DNA from: Opitutales bacterium
Lineage (GTDB): Bacteria; Verrucomicrobiota; Verrucomicrobiia; Opitutales; Oceanipulchritudinaceae
NCBI GenBank assembly: GCA_016932335.1
Contig: JAFGCZ010000004.1
Location: 1-64,000 of the forward strand
DNA length: 64,000 nt
Reading direction: 5' to 3'
Every line of letters begins with the position of its first letter. Position 1 is the first letter of the stretch. The notes under the pieces were generated by a model, which saw only the letters and a program-made list of their open reading frames with translations, had not been told where the DNA came from and did not search any database. Both the position numbers and the translations under genes were made by a program. Shown piece after piece: positions 17,453 through 26,994 of this stretch.

Positions 17453-20269
17453 ATGAACACAACGAAACGCTTATCCTATCGCTTGCCGGCTACCCTTTGC
17501 CTGGCTGTTGCGGCAAGCATCCAGTCTGCCTACGCGCAGACTGTTGAGGAAGATGTCTATATCCTTTCTCCGTTTACGGTCGAATCCAGCCAGGATATCG
17601 GCTACCTCGCTCAGAATACACTTGCCGGCAGTCGCCTCAATACCAGCCTCAAGGATACCGGTGCCGCTATATCGGTTATGACTCCTGAATTCCTCGAGGA
17701 TGTGGGCGCCACCAGCATGAAGGATATTATTCTTTTCTCCAGTAATTCTGTTCCCGACTATGGAGATGCTGCCCCCAATTTCAATGCCAACCCCATGATC
17801 GGAAATCAGGAGTGGATGTTGCGCATCCGCGGGATGGATGCATCCTATGCCCGCAACTACTTCGAAAGCGAAACTCCGTCCGATTTCTATAATGTATCCC
17901 GTGTGGATCAGTCCCGCGGCCCCAATGCCATTCTCTTTGGCTTTGGTTCTGCCGGAGGCATTGTCAACACCACTACCAAACAGGCCAGCCTCGATCCCAT
18001 CGACAATGAAGTCAGCTTTACCATCGGCAGCTGGGACCGCATGCGCGGCACGGTTGATGTCAACCAGGTGGTGCTGGAGGATCGCCTGGCCGTCCGTGTC
18101 AATGCTATGGACGAAAGCTCGCATTCCTGGCGGCAATACGAAACCTATGATGCCTCCCGCATTCACTTGGCGGCAACACTCAAGGTTACGGATAAGTCCA
18201 CCCTCAGGGCTGAGTTTGAAAATGGCGTTATTCGGGACAACGTGGCCCGCCCGTGGTTGATGATCGACCAGACGCTTGCCTGGAACGAGGCCGGAAGCCA
18301 AACCTATGACAGCGCCCAGTGGGACAGCGACAGCGTTACCCAAACCTGGAGCAATCATCTGGTCTACGTTGAAAACGATGGCACCTTGATGGATTGGAAC
18401 GGGATGCCTTTCAGCTATTCCTCCACTCAAAACTGGTCGCACTTGGCCATGACCGATGAGAATCTGGACATGATTCCCATCGATACCAACAGCGCCGGTC
18501 CGGGGGCTATTCGCAAGAATAATTACCATACCTATACCGCCGCTTACGAAGCCCAGATTACAGACGATTTCAGCGTAGAAGTGGCCTATAATCATCAGTG
18601 GAACAGCTTCCGCGGATACGATGCCAATGCCGGAAACCTTACCCGCTATACCTACATGGGCGATGCTACCTGCCTCTGGGCCGATGCCAGCAACTACCTG
18701 CCCACCTGGTCCGAAAATCCATACGCCGGAATGTACTACCTGGAAAACAACTGGACGCGCAGAACCTCCTGGACAGAGGTGGACAACCTGCGGGCCACCG
18801 CTGCCTACGATTTGGATCTGGAAAAGCTGGGGCACCACCGCATTGCCGTAATGGCCGCCCGCTCCTGGAGAGACAGCTACAACGTGGAGGAATCAGAGGT
18901 ATTTCTTGGCTCACCCTATGCCACAGAAGCAGAGTTTGACTCCAACCGCGTGTTCCGCCGCTATTACTTTACCGAAGGCGATGCTTCCGATATCCGCGTT
19001 CCGTCCTGGCAGTTGGATATTGTCAACATGACCGATCCCGTTACCGGTCAGACACTCACCTCCGGCTGGGTTCCCAATCAGGACATAACGAACTCCGATC
19101 AGGTGCAGGATACCTTTATGGCTGCCATTCAGAGCTACTTCTGGAGCGATCGTATCGTGACCACTCTCGGATATCGCCATGATGAATTGGACTATTCCAG
19201 CCTTGCCACTACCCGTAACAGCGACGGTGTGCTCGAACTGGACCCCAACGATGTCAATCAGCGCGATTTCAGTGCAAATACAGTTTCCTTGGGTGCCGTG
19301 GTTCACCTGACCGACAGCATTTCCGCTTACGCCAACCATTCCAACAGCCGCAGCTTACCCAATACCAGCCAGCGCCTGATTGGTGCGGATGTTCCGCCCA
19401 TGCCGGAAGGCATCGGCTACGATATGGGGCTCAAGTTCGACTTCTTCGGCGGCAAACTCTATGCCACAGTCAATTACTACAAAACCGACTACGAGAACAC
19501 CACGGAGTGGGGCAATATCGAGGCTTCTGTAACCACGCTCAACAACCGGGTGCTGGCGGCATTCTTGGATGATGGGCTGATTTCTGAATCCGAATACAAT
19601 TCCCGCCTGCTCAACGCCAACGCTTACCTGCAGGATCGCAAGTCCGACGGGTGGGAATTCGAAGCCATTGCCAACCCCAACCGCAATTGGAGAATTACCG
19701 CAAATTTCTCCATCAACAATGTTGTTAAATCCAATATTATGAGCGAAGTGGTCTCCTGGGCCGACGAAGCTACTGCCTATTGGGTGGATACCGCGGGGGA
19801 AGATTACCTGCTCAGCGGTGAATCTTGGGATATTCTTGGAGACAACATCGGCTGGATGATGGATTATATCAACGAGGAGGTTGCCTTTAACGGACGTCAG
19901 GCCCGTGGCGAGCGTGAATACGGGGCCAGCCTCTACACGCGGTATACCTTCACCGACGGCTTTGTCAAAGGGCTCTATATCGGTGGCGGTGCTCGTTATC
20001 AAAGCCCCAACGCCGTCACCTACAGTGATGAGGATGTCCTCATCGAAGGGCGCGATATGCTCCTCTTCGACCTCATGTTCGGTTATGACTTCAACCTCAC
20101 CGATGGAGACGATCCCGTTAAGATGAGCCTGCAGCTCAATATTGCCAACCTCTTCGACGAGGATAAGTATCAGATCTACACCACCTCCTGGTGGAACGAT
20201 GCACTCGTTGAACGCCTTGGCCTGCAGGAACCTCGCAAGTTCACCTTCACGACCAAGTTGAGCTTCTAA
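17453..20269 (+). CDS. TonB-dependent outer-membrane receptor (second)
   Basis: A 938-residue receptor starting at the ATG at 17453; an upstream TTG is possible but the ATG gives a clean signal peptide ending SAYAQ. It repeats the family signature (ILSPFTVESSQDIGY, then TLAGSRL) and the plug features IRGMDASYARNYF and RVDQSRGPNAILFGFGSAGG. It ends in the aromatic KLSF typical of outer-membrane barrels. It is only moderately similar to the first receptor and about 290 residues shorter. It sits between GH53 and the symporter with small gaps, so galactan oligosaccharide uptake is the likely role. Confidence 0.92.
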   Translation: MNTTKRLSYRLPATLCLAVAASIQSAYAQTVEEDVYILSPFTVESSQDIGYLAQNTLAGSRLNTSLKDTGAAISVMTPEFLEDVGATSMKDIILFSSNSVPDYGDAAPNFNANPMIGNQEWMLRIRGMDASYARNYFESETPSDFYNVSRVDQSRGPNAILFGFGSAGGIVNTTTKQASLDPIDNEVSFTIGSWDRMRGTVDVNQVVLEDRLAVRVNAMDESSHSWRQYETYDASRIHLAATLKVTDKSTLRAEFENGVIRDNVARPWLMIDQTLAWNEAGSQTYDSAQWDSDSVTQTWSNHLVYVENDGTLMDWNGMPFSYSSTQNWSHLAMTDENLDMIPIDTNSAGPGAIRKNNYHTYTAAYEAQITDDFSVEVAYNHQWNSFRGYDANAGNLTRYTYMGDATCLWADASNYLPTWSENPYAGMYYLENNWTRRTSWTEVDNLRATAAYDLDLEKLGHHRIAVMAARSWRDSYNVEESEVFLGSPYATEAEFDSNRVFRRYYFTEGDASDIRVPSWQLDIVNMTDPVTGQTLTSGWVPNQDITNSDQVQDTFMAAIQSYFWSDRIVTTLGYRHDELDYSSLATTRNSDGVLELDPNDVNQRDFSANTVSLGAVVHLTDSISAYANHSNSRSLPNTSQRLIGADVPPMPEGIGYDMGLKFDFFGGKLYATVNYYKTDYENTTEWGNIEASVTTLNNRVLAAFLDDGLISESEYNSRLLNANAYLQDRKSDGWEFEAIANPNRNWRITANFSINNVVKSNIMSEVVSWADEATAYWVDTAGEDYLLSGESWDILGDNIGWMMDYINEEVAFNGRQARGEREYGASLYTRYTFTDGFVKGLYIGGGARYQSPNAVTYSDEDVLIEGRDMLLFDLMFGYDFNLTDGDDPVKMSLQLNIANLFDEDKYQIYTTSWWNDALVERLGLQEPRKFTFTTKLSF

Positions 20270-20272
20270 ACA

Positions 20273-21715
20273 ATGGATTCTTTTCAACAAACGGACAGTT
20301 TGTCGACTGATCACACTCCAAAGGATACACGGTCTTCGGACCGTGTATCTTTGGGGGAAAAAGTTGCCCTGGGTGCCGGTTATCTCCCTGTCTTTCTCGG
20401 TAATGCAGCGATCAACAGCATTGCTTTGCCCTTTTATCAGATGACCATGCACATGAATCCCGCATTGTTGGGCGGTGTCCTCTCACTTCCGCGTATTTGG
20501 GATGCCGTAACCGATCCGGTCATGGGCTATGTTTCCGATAACGTCCACACCCGTTGGGGGCGTAGAAGGCCCTTCATCTTTATTGGCGCTATTCTTCAGG
20601 CCTTTGCTTTTGGAGCCATCTGGATGGCTCCGGGTTCCTGGGGAGATACCGGGAAAGCCGTATATCTGGCCGCCGCCCTCATCCTTTTCTACACGTGCTA
20701 CACGATTTTCTCCGTTCCCTTGATGGGGCTCACTTATGAGATGACTCCGGATTATAAGGAACGCACCAATGTCACAGCCTTTGCCGGGTTCTTCAATAAA
20801 GTGGGAGAGATCGGCTACAGTTTCCTCTTTCCTTTGGCCTGTTTGGCTTTTTTCGGATCGGTCATTACCGGGGTTCGGATTATTGGCTGGGCCACCGGTT
20901 TTATCTTTTTTGGATTGGTGGGTATTCTTCCGGCGCTCTTTGTCAAAGAGCGCTATTATACCCGAATCGGTTCCAAACAGGAGAAGGTCCATTTTTGGTC
21001 CAGTCTGGGAGCCTCCTTCCGCAATAAAGCTTTTCTCATCATCATAGGCCTTACAGTATGTCAGGTGCTTGCCGGAATGTTGGCCAGCAGCACCGACTAT
21101 TACCTCATCGTTTACTATATGTTCGATGGAGACATCGCCAAAGGATCTCAATGGAAGGCTTACCTTTCGGTGGGCTATGCCATTGTCGGAGTGCTTTCCA
21201 TCTTTCCGGTCAACTATTTTGCCAATCGCTATGGCAAACGGGCTACCCTCAGCGCGATCTTTGCCATGGTTTTTCTTGGGGCAGTTGGTAAGTGGGGTTT
21301 CTATACACCCGGTAATCCCTGGAAAATTCTCCTCGATCCGCTTCTTTGCGGGCCCATTTGGACCGCTATCAACGTGCTCATGCCATCCATGTTGGCCGAT
21401 GTTTGCGACGATGATGAACTTCGCCACGGTCAGCGTCGCGAGGGCATGTTTGGTTCCATCTTTTCCTGGATTCAAAAAGTCGGATTTTCTCTTTCCATGC
21501 TCGGCATGGGGATTGCCTTGAAGTTTTCCGGCTTTGATGCTGCTCTTGGTGGTGGTCAATCCCCCGAAAGCATCCTCACGCTTCGTCTTTTCCTCTCTAT
21601 TTCTACTGCGGTCTGGTCCAGCGCCGCTATTGGGCTGCTCTTCTTCTATCCTTTAACGCAAAAACGTGCCTACGAAATCCGCGATGCTCTGGAATCGCGC
21701 AGAGGCACCGTGTGA
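20273..21715 (+). CDS. GPH-family sugar:cation symporter (MFS)
   Basis: Inner-membrane carrier of 480 residues with about 12 hydrophobic segments. The signature RIWDAVTDPVMGYVSDNVHT followed by RWGRRRPFI (about 72-101) is typical of the glycoside-pentoside-hexuronide family (MelB/LacS type). It would move galactosides or galacto-oligosaccharides into the cytoplasm. It starts three bases after the receptor stop, so it is translationally coupled, and it is followed by the LacI-type regulator. Substrate is inferred from the locus. Confidence 0.9.
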   Translation: MDSFQQTDSLSTDHTPKDTRSSDRVSLGEKVALGAGYLPVFLGNAAINSIALPFYQMTMHMNPALLGGVLSLPRIWDAVTDPVMGYVSDNVHTRWGRRRPFIFIGAILQAFAFGAIWMAPGSWGDTGKAVYLAAALILFYTCYTIFSVPLMGLTYEMTPDYKERTNVTAFAGFFNKVGEIGYSFLFPLACLAFFGSVITGVRIIGWATGFIFFGLVGILPALFVKERYYTRIGSKQEKVHFWSSLGASFRNKAFLIIIGLTVCQVLAGMLASSTDYYLIVYYMFDGDIAKGSQWKAYLSVGYAIVGVLSIFPVNYFANRYGKRATLSAIFAMVFLGAVGKWGFYTPGNPWKILLDPLLCGPIWTAINVLMPSMLADVCDDDELRHGQRREGMFGSIFSWIQKVGFSLSMLGMGIALKFSGFDAALGGGQSPESILTLRLFLSISTAVWSSAAIGLLFFYPLTQKRAYEIRDALESRRGTV

Positions 21716-21727
21716 TTTTCAACCTCC

Positions 21728-22729
21728 ATGAGTTCACAAAACAAAAATACCACTGCTTCAGTTTCACCCAAAGGTGCCAAAAAAGTCACTATCTACGATC
21801 TGGCCCGCCACACCGGCTTTTCTCCGGGAACTGTCAGCCGTGTATTGAACAACCGCGACCGCGTTAAGCCGGAAACACGGGAAAGAATTCTTCAGGCCGC
21901 CAAAGAACTCGACCTCAAGCCTCAGGTATCTGTCCGTTCCCGCCAGGTGGCCATCATCTCGGAGCCGACTTATACCGACCGTATCGAAGGGTATGCGGCT
22001 ACGCTCACCGCCCATCTGGCATTTGCCGCTTCTCGCAGGAATATGGGGATTGTCTTGCCCTCTGACCCTTTTGAGCAACTGCCCGGCCTTTTTCTCGACG
22101 GTATTATTGTTGTTACCTCCAATCAAAAACTTCTCCGGCTTGTTGGGGAAATGGAGGAACGCATCCCCGTAATTTATATGGATCATTTTGAGAAAATGGA
22201 GGGGCGTTACCGCGTCTGTTCCGATCACTACCGTTCCGGCTACCTTGCCGCGGAGCATTTTCTGGCTCGCGGGAAAAAACACCCCGCCTTTTTCGGAGGC
22301 GAGGGGCAGGCCTTTTCCGAGCGCCTCAGAGGCTTTAAAGATGCCCTCATGCAGTCCGCTCATCCGCTCAACGAAAAACTCTATGTGCAGGCTTCTGCCG
22401 GAACCCACCAAGCGGTAATTACCCGGCTGGTTCGTGCAGGAGCCGATGCCGTCTATGTCCCAGGAACCAGTTTTCAGGCCATGGAATGCCTCCACTTGTT
22501 AACCTATATCATGGGGCTCAGTGTCCCCGACGATATTTCCCTCATTGGCGGAGAGAACGAAGGCATTTCCGAAATTCAATGCCCGCCGCTGACCACAGTT
22601 GAAGAGCCTCTCAAAGAAATGGCCGAGGTCGCTGTAGAAATGCTCGATCAGTGCACGGGAGGTGATCCGGTTACCCAGCCTTCGCAAATCCTGCCGGTCA
22701 AACTTATCGAGCGAAACTCTGTTTCCTGA
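21728..22729 (+). CDS. LacI-family transcriptional regulator
   Basis: A 333-residue repressor-type protein. The N-terminal helix-turn-helix VTIYDLARHTGFSPGTVSRV (about 22-41) with hinge LNNRDRVKPETRERI is followed by a periplasmic-binding-like sensor domain (DGIIVVTSN, YMDHFEK, PDDISLIGGENEGISE). It lies 13 bases after the symporter gene. The best candidates for its binding sites are the CG-centred palindromes at 6055-6072 and 8657-8668. The effector is probably galactose or a galactoside (inference). Confidence 0.93.
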   Translation: MSSQNKNTTASVSPKGAKKVTIYDLARHTGFSPGTVSRVLNNRDRVKPETRERILQAAKELDLKPQVSVRSRQVAIISEPTYTDRIEGYAATLTAHLAFAASRRNMGIVLPSDPFEQLPGLFLDGIIVVTSNQKLLRLVGEMEERIPVIYMDHFEKMEGRYRVCSDHYRSGYLAAEHFLARGKKHPAFFGGEGQAFSERLRGFKDALMQSAHPLNEKLYVQASAGTHQAVITRLVRAGADAVYVPGTSFQAMECLHLLTYIMGLSVPDDISLIGGENEGISEIQCPPLTTVEEPLKEMAEVAVEMLDQCTGGDPVTQPSQILPVKLIERNSVS

Positions 22730-22799
22730 TCTTTGATCTCAACTCTTATTCATTCTGAAGCCACTTCCGGGTGCTTCTTGCCTTGCTCACACTCATAAC

Positions 22800-25031
22800 A
22801 TGCATCAAGATATTTTACAGGATTGGGACTTCTCATACGAAGATTCCCCCAATCAGATTTCACGCGTATGCCTCCCTCATAACCCCGTCCCTGTCGGCTT
22901 GGACGGGCAAAATCACTGGCAGGGACGGTGCTGCTACCGGCGAACCCTTCAGGTTGTGTCGCCGGCCCCCGATAGCCTTTACAAGCTCTACTTTGGAGGT
23001 GCTATGCACACCGCTGTTGTTTACATCGACGATCAGGTGGTGCTAGTCCACGAAGGTGGCTATTTGCCTTTCGAGGTAGACGTTACCGCATACCTCCGCG
23101 ATGGTTTGCCCCATCTCCTCATTGTCTGCCTCGATAACACAGACAACTTTGACATCCTTCCCGGGAAGCCCCTCGCTGAGTTGGATTTCTGCTGGTATGG
23201 CGGCCTCTATCGCAATGTGGAGCTGAGAACCTATCCGGCCGTTCATATTACCGAACTGGTCAGTGCCGGGAAAGTTGCCGGAGGAGGTATCTTTATCCGC
23301 ACCCTCAATGCCACCGAGGAGAGTGCAGAAATATCAACTGGTGTTCACGTGTTCAATTCTGGAAATGCAGTAGTTCCACTCCTTGTTTCCCTCTCCCTGT
23401 TCTATGGTGAAAAATGCCTCACAGAGATTCCTGCTGCTCGTGCGCAACTCGGACCTCAGAAAGACAGGCAGTTTGATTTCAATTTTCGGGTGAAGAATCC
23501 TCACCTTTGGGATTTACAAAACCCGCACCTCTACCACATCAAAGTCTGTTTGTCGGATGAATGCAGTGGTACCGTTCTGGAAGAGCGCTGGGAACGCTTC
23601 GGCATTCGCCGGGTGAGCATGTCTCGCAGTGGCGGTTTGGTGCTCAATGGGCAGCACATTCGACCGCGTGGAGCCAATCGACACCAGGATCATCCTTGGG
23701 TGGGATATGCCGTTCCCGATCAGGCCCAGCGCCGCGATGCACTCCGCATGAAACAGGCCGGATTCGACTATGTCCGTCTTTCCCACTATCCTCAGGCTCC
23801 GGCATTTCTCGAGGCCTGCGACGAGCTCGGTATCCTCGTCATGAATTGTATCCCGGGCTGGCAGTTTTTCGGTGAAAGCCGCTTTGAAGAACATGCCTAC
23901 CGTGTGGCCCGCGAGCTTGTCCGCCGGGATCGGAATCACCCCTGTGTTGTCCTTTGGGAGCTTTCCCTGAATGAGACTCCCATGCCCGAGGCGTTTATGC
24001 AACGCCTGCAGGCCATCGGGCACGAGGAATACCCCGGAGACCAGATGTTTACCTGTGGCTGGCTCGATGCCTACGATGTATTTATCCACTCGCGCCAGCA
24101 CGAGCGCATTCATTCATGGCAAAATGGAGACAAAGCACTGGTAGTCGCTGAGTATGGCGATTGGGAGTACTATGCCTCCAACGAAGGATTCGACCAGAAG
24201 AAAGGCCTTGGCTTACTCGATGCCGATAAAAACAGCCGTGTGCTGCGCAGAGAAGGAGAGAGGCCTATGCTGCAGCAGGCAGCCAACTTTGCCGAGGCGC
24301 TGGAGGACACCCTGGCCTCACCCGCACTCACCGACGGGCTCTGGTCCATGTTCGATTATCCCCGCGGCTATGAACCTGCCCGTGCCGCCTGTGGCGTTAT
24401 GGATGTCTTTCGCCTGCCCAAATTTTCCTACTTCTTTTATCAGAGCCAGCGCTGGCCATATCTCGATGAAATGGGCCGGGTAGAGGATCTCACCATCTAC
24501 ATTGCCTCTCATTGGACTCCCCAATCCTCCTTGAATATTACGGTGTTCTCCAACGCAGAGTATGTGGAGCTCTTTCTCAACGATGAATTGCTGGGCCAAA
24601 TGATGCTCTCATCCAGGGATTTACCGCACGCACCTTTCCACTACACAATGGATCGTTTTATACCAGGCACCCTCAGAGCGGTTGCCTATATTTCCGGAAA
24701 AACCGTAGGAGAGCACCGTGTTACCACTCCGGATACCCCGGCTAAAGTTTCGATACTTCCGGATACCTGCGGGCTCGCCCCTGCGGATGCTCAGGACCTC
24801 TTTTTTGTGCACCTTCGTCTGGAGGATGCACAAGGCAATCTCTGTGTTGACTCTCACCCTGTGGAAGCTCAACTGAAGACCTCTTCCGAGTTGTTCGTGG
24901 TCAGCCCTAAAACTGTGCTCACCGAGGCCGGTATTGCCTCCTTTCTCGTTCGCAAAGAGCAGGGACCCATTCAGGGAGCATCGCTCACTGGTACGATCTC
25001 CGGATATGTACCGGTGGCTCTATCCTTTTAG
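22800..25031 (+). CDS. Cytoplasmic GH2 family glycosidase, probable beta-galactosidase
   Basis: A 743-residue GH2 enzyme without a signal peptide, so it acts in the cytoplasm. Domain order: jelly-roll (about 1-150), Ig-like (about 155-275), TIM barrel (about 280-570), then C-terminal beta domains with a Big-like end. The acid/base is likely E392 in LSLNETP and the nucleophile E451 in VVAEYGDW. The second half of the barrel is more divergent than in LacZ, so specificity (galactoside, arabinoside or other) is open. It follows the regulator by 70 bases and probably finishes oligosaccharides brought in by the symporter. Confidence 0.85.
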   Translation: MHQDILQDWDFSYEDSPNQISRVCLPHNPVPVGLDGQNHWQGRCCYRRTLQVVSPAPDSLYKLYFGGAMHTAVVYIDDQVVLVHEGGYLPFEVDVTAYLRDGLPHLLIVCLDNTDNFDILPGKPLAELDFCWYGGLYRNVELRTYPAVHITELVSAGKVAGGGIFIRTLNATEESAEISTGVHVFNSGNAVVPLLVSLSLFYGEKCLTEIPAARAQLGPQKDRQFDFNFRVKNPHLWDLQNPHLYHIKVCLSDECSGTVLEERWERFGIRRVSMSRSGGLVLNGQHIRPRGANRHQDHPWVGYAVPDQAQRRDALRMKQAGFDYVRLSHYPQAPAFLEACDELGILVMNCIPGWQFFGESRFEEHAYRVARELVRRDRNHPCVVLWELSLNETPMPEAFMQRLQAIGHEEYPGDQMFTCGWLDAYDVFIHSRQHERIHSWQNGDKALVVAEYGDWEYYASNEGFDQKKGLGLLDADKNSRVLRREGERPMLQQAANFAEALEDTLASPALTDGLWSMFDYPRGYEPARAACGVMDVFRLPKFSYFFYQSQRWPYLDEMGRVEDLTIYIASHWTPQSSLNITVFSNAEYVELFLNDELLGQMMLSSRDLPHAPFHYTMDRFIPGTLRAVAYISGKTVGEHRVTTPDTPAKVSILPDTCGLAPADAQDLFFVHLRLEDAQGNLCVDSHPVEAQLKTSSELFVVSPKTVLTEAGIASFLVRKEQGPIQGASLTGTISGYVPVALSF

Positions 25032-25064
25032 TTATACTGGTTTCATTCCCTCTAACCTGATAAA

Positions 25065-25103
25065 GAAAAGGCTCGAAGCATCCAATGCTTCGAGCCCTTC
25101 TTT
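25065..25103. terminator. Bidirectional terminator between GH2 and the DEAD-box helicase
   Basis: A 12-bp perfect stem GGCTCGAAGCAT / ATGCTTCGAGCC with a 3-base loop is flanked by A-rich sequence on the left and CTTCTTT on the right. It lies between two convergent genes and can serve both strands. Confidence 0.85.
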
Positions 25104-25129
25104 AAATTAAACAATAACTCAGCAAACGC

Positions 25130-26863
25130 TTACTTACGCTTTTTGAATCCCTTTTTGTCTTTGGGGAATCCTTTTCCGCCTTTTCCCCGTTTGGGAGGTT
25201 CAGCAGAAAATGGGCGTATTTTCAGCGGTTGTCCGCAGACTTGAATTTGCTTGATGTCGGCGAGCAATTCCTTGGGCATTCCTTCGGGCAGATCTACCGT
25301 ACTGAAACGTTCGTAGATTTTGATCCCTCCGATATACTTGCTGTCCAGGCCGGCTTCATTGGCAATGGCTCCAACGATGTTACCGGGTTTTACTTTATGT
25401 TCGTAACCAACGCTGATGTGGTAGCGCTCCATTCCCGGAGAAGGTGAGTCGAACCCTTTTTGATCTCTGTCAGAGCGCTTAGGCTTTTTCTGCAGATCGT
25501 CCAGATTTCGGTTCATCTCGCGTACTTTTCGCTCCGTATCCTTTTGCAGCAACAGAGGTTGATCTCCCTGTAAAAGGATGGCCAGGGCTGCTGCAATATC
25601 CAGCGATGGAGTGTCATTTTCCAGCCGGAACTGCTCAATCATCTCCTTGTAAAAAATCAGCTCTTCCGGCTCGTTGGTCAGCACATTGGAGATGTTTTGC
25701 TTAAATTTGGCGATACGATAGTTGTTGATCGTGTCCGATGTTGGCATATCCATGCGCTCAATCGGCTGCTTGGTAGCGCGTTCAATAGAACGCAACAAAT
25801 GGTGTTCGCGCGGCGAGACAAATAAAATAGCGTCACCACTGCGTCCGGCGCGGCCTGTGCGACCGATGCGGTGGATATACGATTCCGTATCCTGAGGAAT
25901 ATCGTAGTTGATTACGTGGCTCACGCGGTCCACATCCAACCCGCGGGCGGCTACGTCCGTGGCGATGAGGATATCCAGCTTGCCGCCTTTAAAGTTTTCG
26001 ATGATCTTTTCGCGCCGATTTTGCGGAATGTCTCCATTGAGTGCTGCAGTGCTGAACCCGCGGGCCTCCATCTTATCTGCCAGCGCTACCGTTTCTGTTT
26101 TGGTGCGGACAAAGACGATGATGCCGTCGTAATCCTCCACTTCAAGAATTCGTGTCAAGGCGTCCAGCTTATGCAATCCGGTGACTCCCCAGAAACGCTG
26201 GCGAATCGTAGACGCGGTAGCGGTTTTTACCTTAATGGTAATGTACTCGGCATCCTGCAGGTAATTGTCGGCAATGCGGCGGATTTCCCGCGGCATGGTT
26301 GCCGAAAACAGGGCAATCTGGCGTTCATCGGGGGTTTGCTCCAAAATCCATTCTACGTCATCAATAAAGCCCATGCGCAGCATTTCGTCGGCTTCATCCA
26401 GCACCAGGCAGCGCAAGCCGTCCAGTTTCAGGGTGCCGCGGCGCATGTGGTCCATGACGCGTCCGGGGGTTCCCACCACTACGTGCACTCCACGGCGCAA
26501 AGCTTTTAACTGACCTTCGAACGCCTGCCCGCCGTAAATCGGCAACACATGGAATCCGCTGATATGGGCGGCATACTTTTGAAAGGCTTCGGCTACCTGA
26601 ATCGCCAGTTCTCGGGTAGGTGCAAGCACCAGGACCTGAGGATCTTTCTGCGATAAATCCAGATTGCTCAACAAAGGCATGGCAAATGCCGCGGTTTTTC
26701 CGGTACCCGTCTGGGCTTGTCCCAGCACGTCCTTACCCTCAAGCATGTGAGGAATAATTTCGGCCTGAATCGGAGAAGGCGTTTCGTAGCCAACATCTGC
26801 GATGGCTTGCATAACGGCATCGGAAAGTCCCAATGCACTAAAAGAGAGAGAAGATGAATTCAT
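25130..26863 (-). CDS. DEAD-box ATP-dependent RNA helicase (DeaD/CsdA type)
   Basis: RNA helicase of 577 residues that unwinds structured RNA, probably in ribosome assembly or cold adaptation. Motifs: Q motif near 28-33 (PSPIQA), motif I AQTGTGKT (50-57), PTREL, DEAD (156-159), SAT (187-189), and HRIGRTGRAGR in the second RecA domain. After a charged linker the C-terminus has a DbpA-like RNA-binding fold (about 470-545, with NIVGAIANEAGLDSKYIG), then a Lys-rich tail ending KKGFKKRK. This layout matches DeaD/CsdA more than RhlE. Confidence 0.93.
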   Translation of the reverse strand: MNSSSLSFSALGLSDAVMQAIADVGYETPSPIQAEIIPHMLEGKDVLGQAQTGTGKTAAFAMPLLSNLDLSQKDPQVLVLAPTRELAIQVAEAFQKYAAHISGFHVLPIYGGQAFEGQLKALRRGVHVVVGTPGRVMDHMRRGTLKLDGLRCLVLDEADEMLRMGFIDDVEWILEQTPDERQIALFSATMPREIRRIADNYLQDAEYITIKVKTATASTIRQRFWGVTGLHKLDALTRILEVEDYDGIIVFVRTKTETVALADKMEARGFSTAALNGDIPQNRREKIIENFKGGKLDILIATDVAARGLDVDRVSHVINYDIPQDTESYIHRIGRTGRAGRSGDAILFVSPREHHLLRSIERATKQPIERMDMPTSDTINNYRIAKFKQNISNVLTNEPEELIFYKEMIEQFRLENDTPSLDIAAALAILLQGDQPLLLQKDTERKVREMNRNLDDLQKKPKRSDRDQKGFDSPSPGMERYHISVGYEHKVKPGNIVGAIANEAGLDSKYIGGIKIYERFSTVDLPEGMPKELLADIKQIQVCGQPLKIRPFSAEPPKRGKGGKGFPKDKKGFKKRK

Positions 26864-26994
26864 TTTGTGATGTACGGTTGCAAAGCCAAAACGTTTGCTG
26901 CGATCAACTCAATACACAGAAATGAATACGGGCCTTGGTCCATGACGTTTGCAAAGGCAGCGTGCCCCGCAAAAGGGAGCGATAAGGCCAGCAC

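Noticed and set aside
17471-18838. 455-residue minus-strand frame
   Set aside because: Antisense to the second TonB receptor; Gly/Val-rich translation is a shadow of its codon use.
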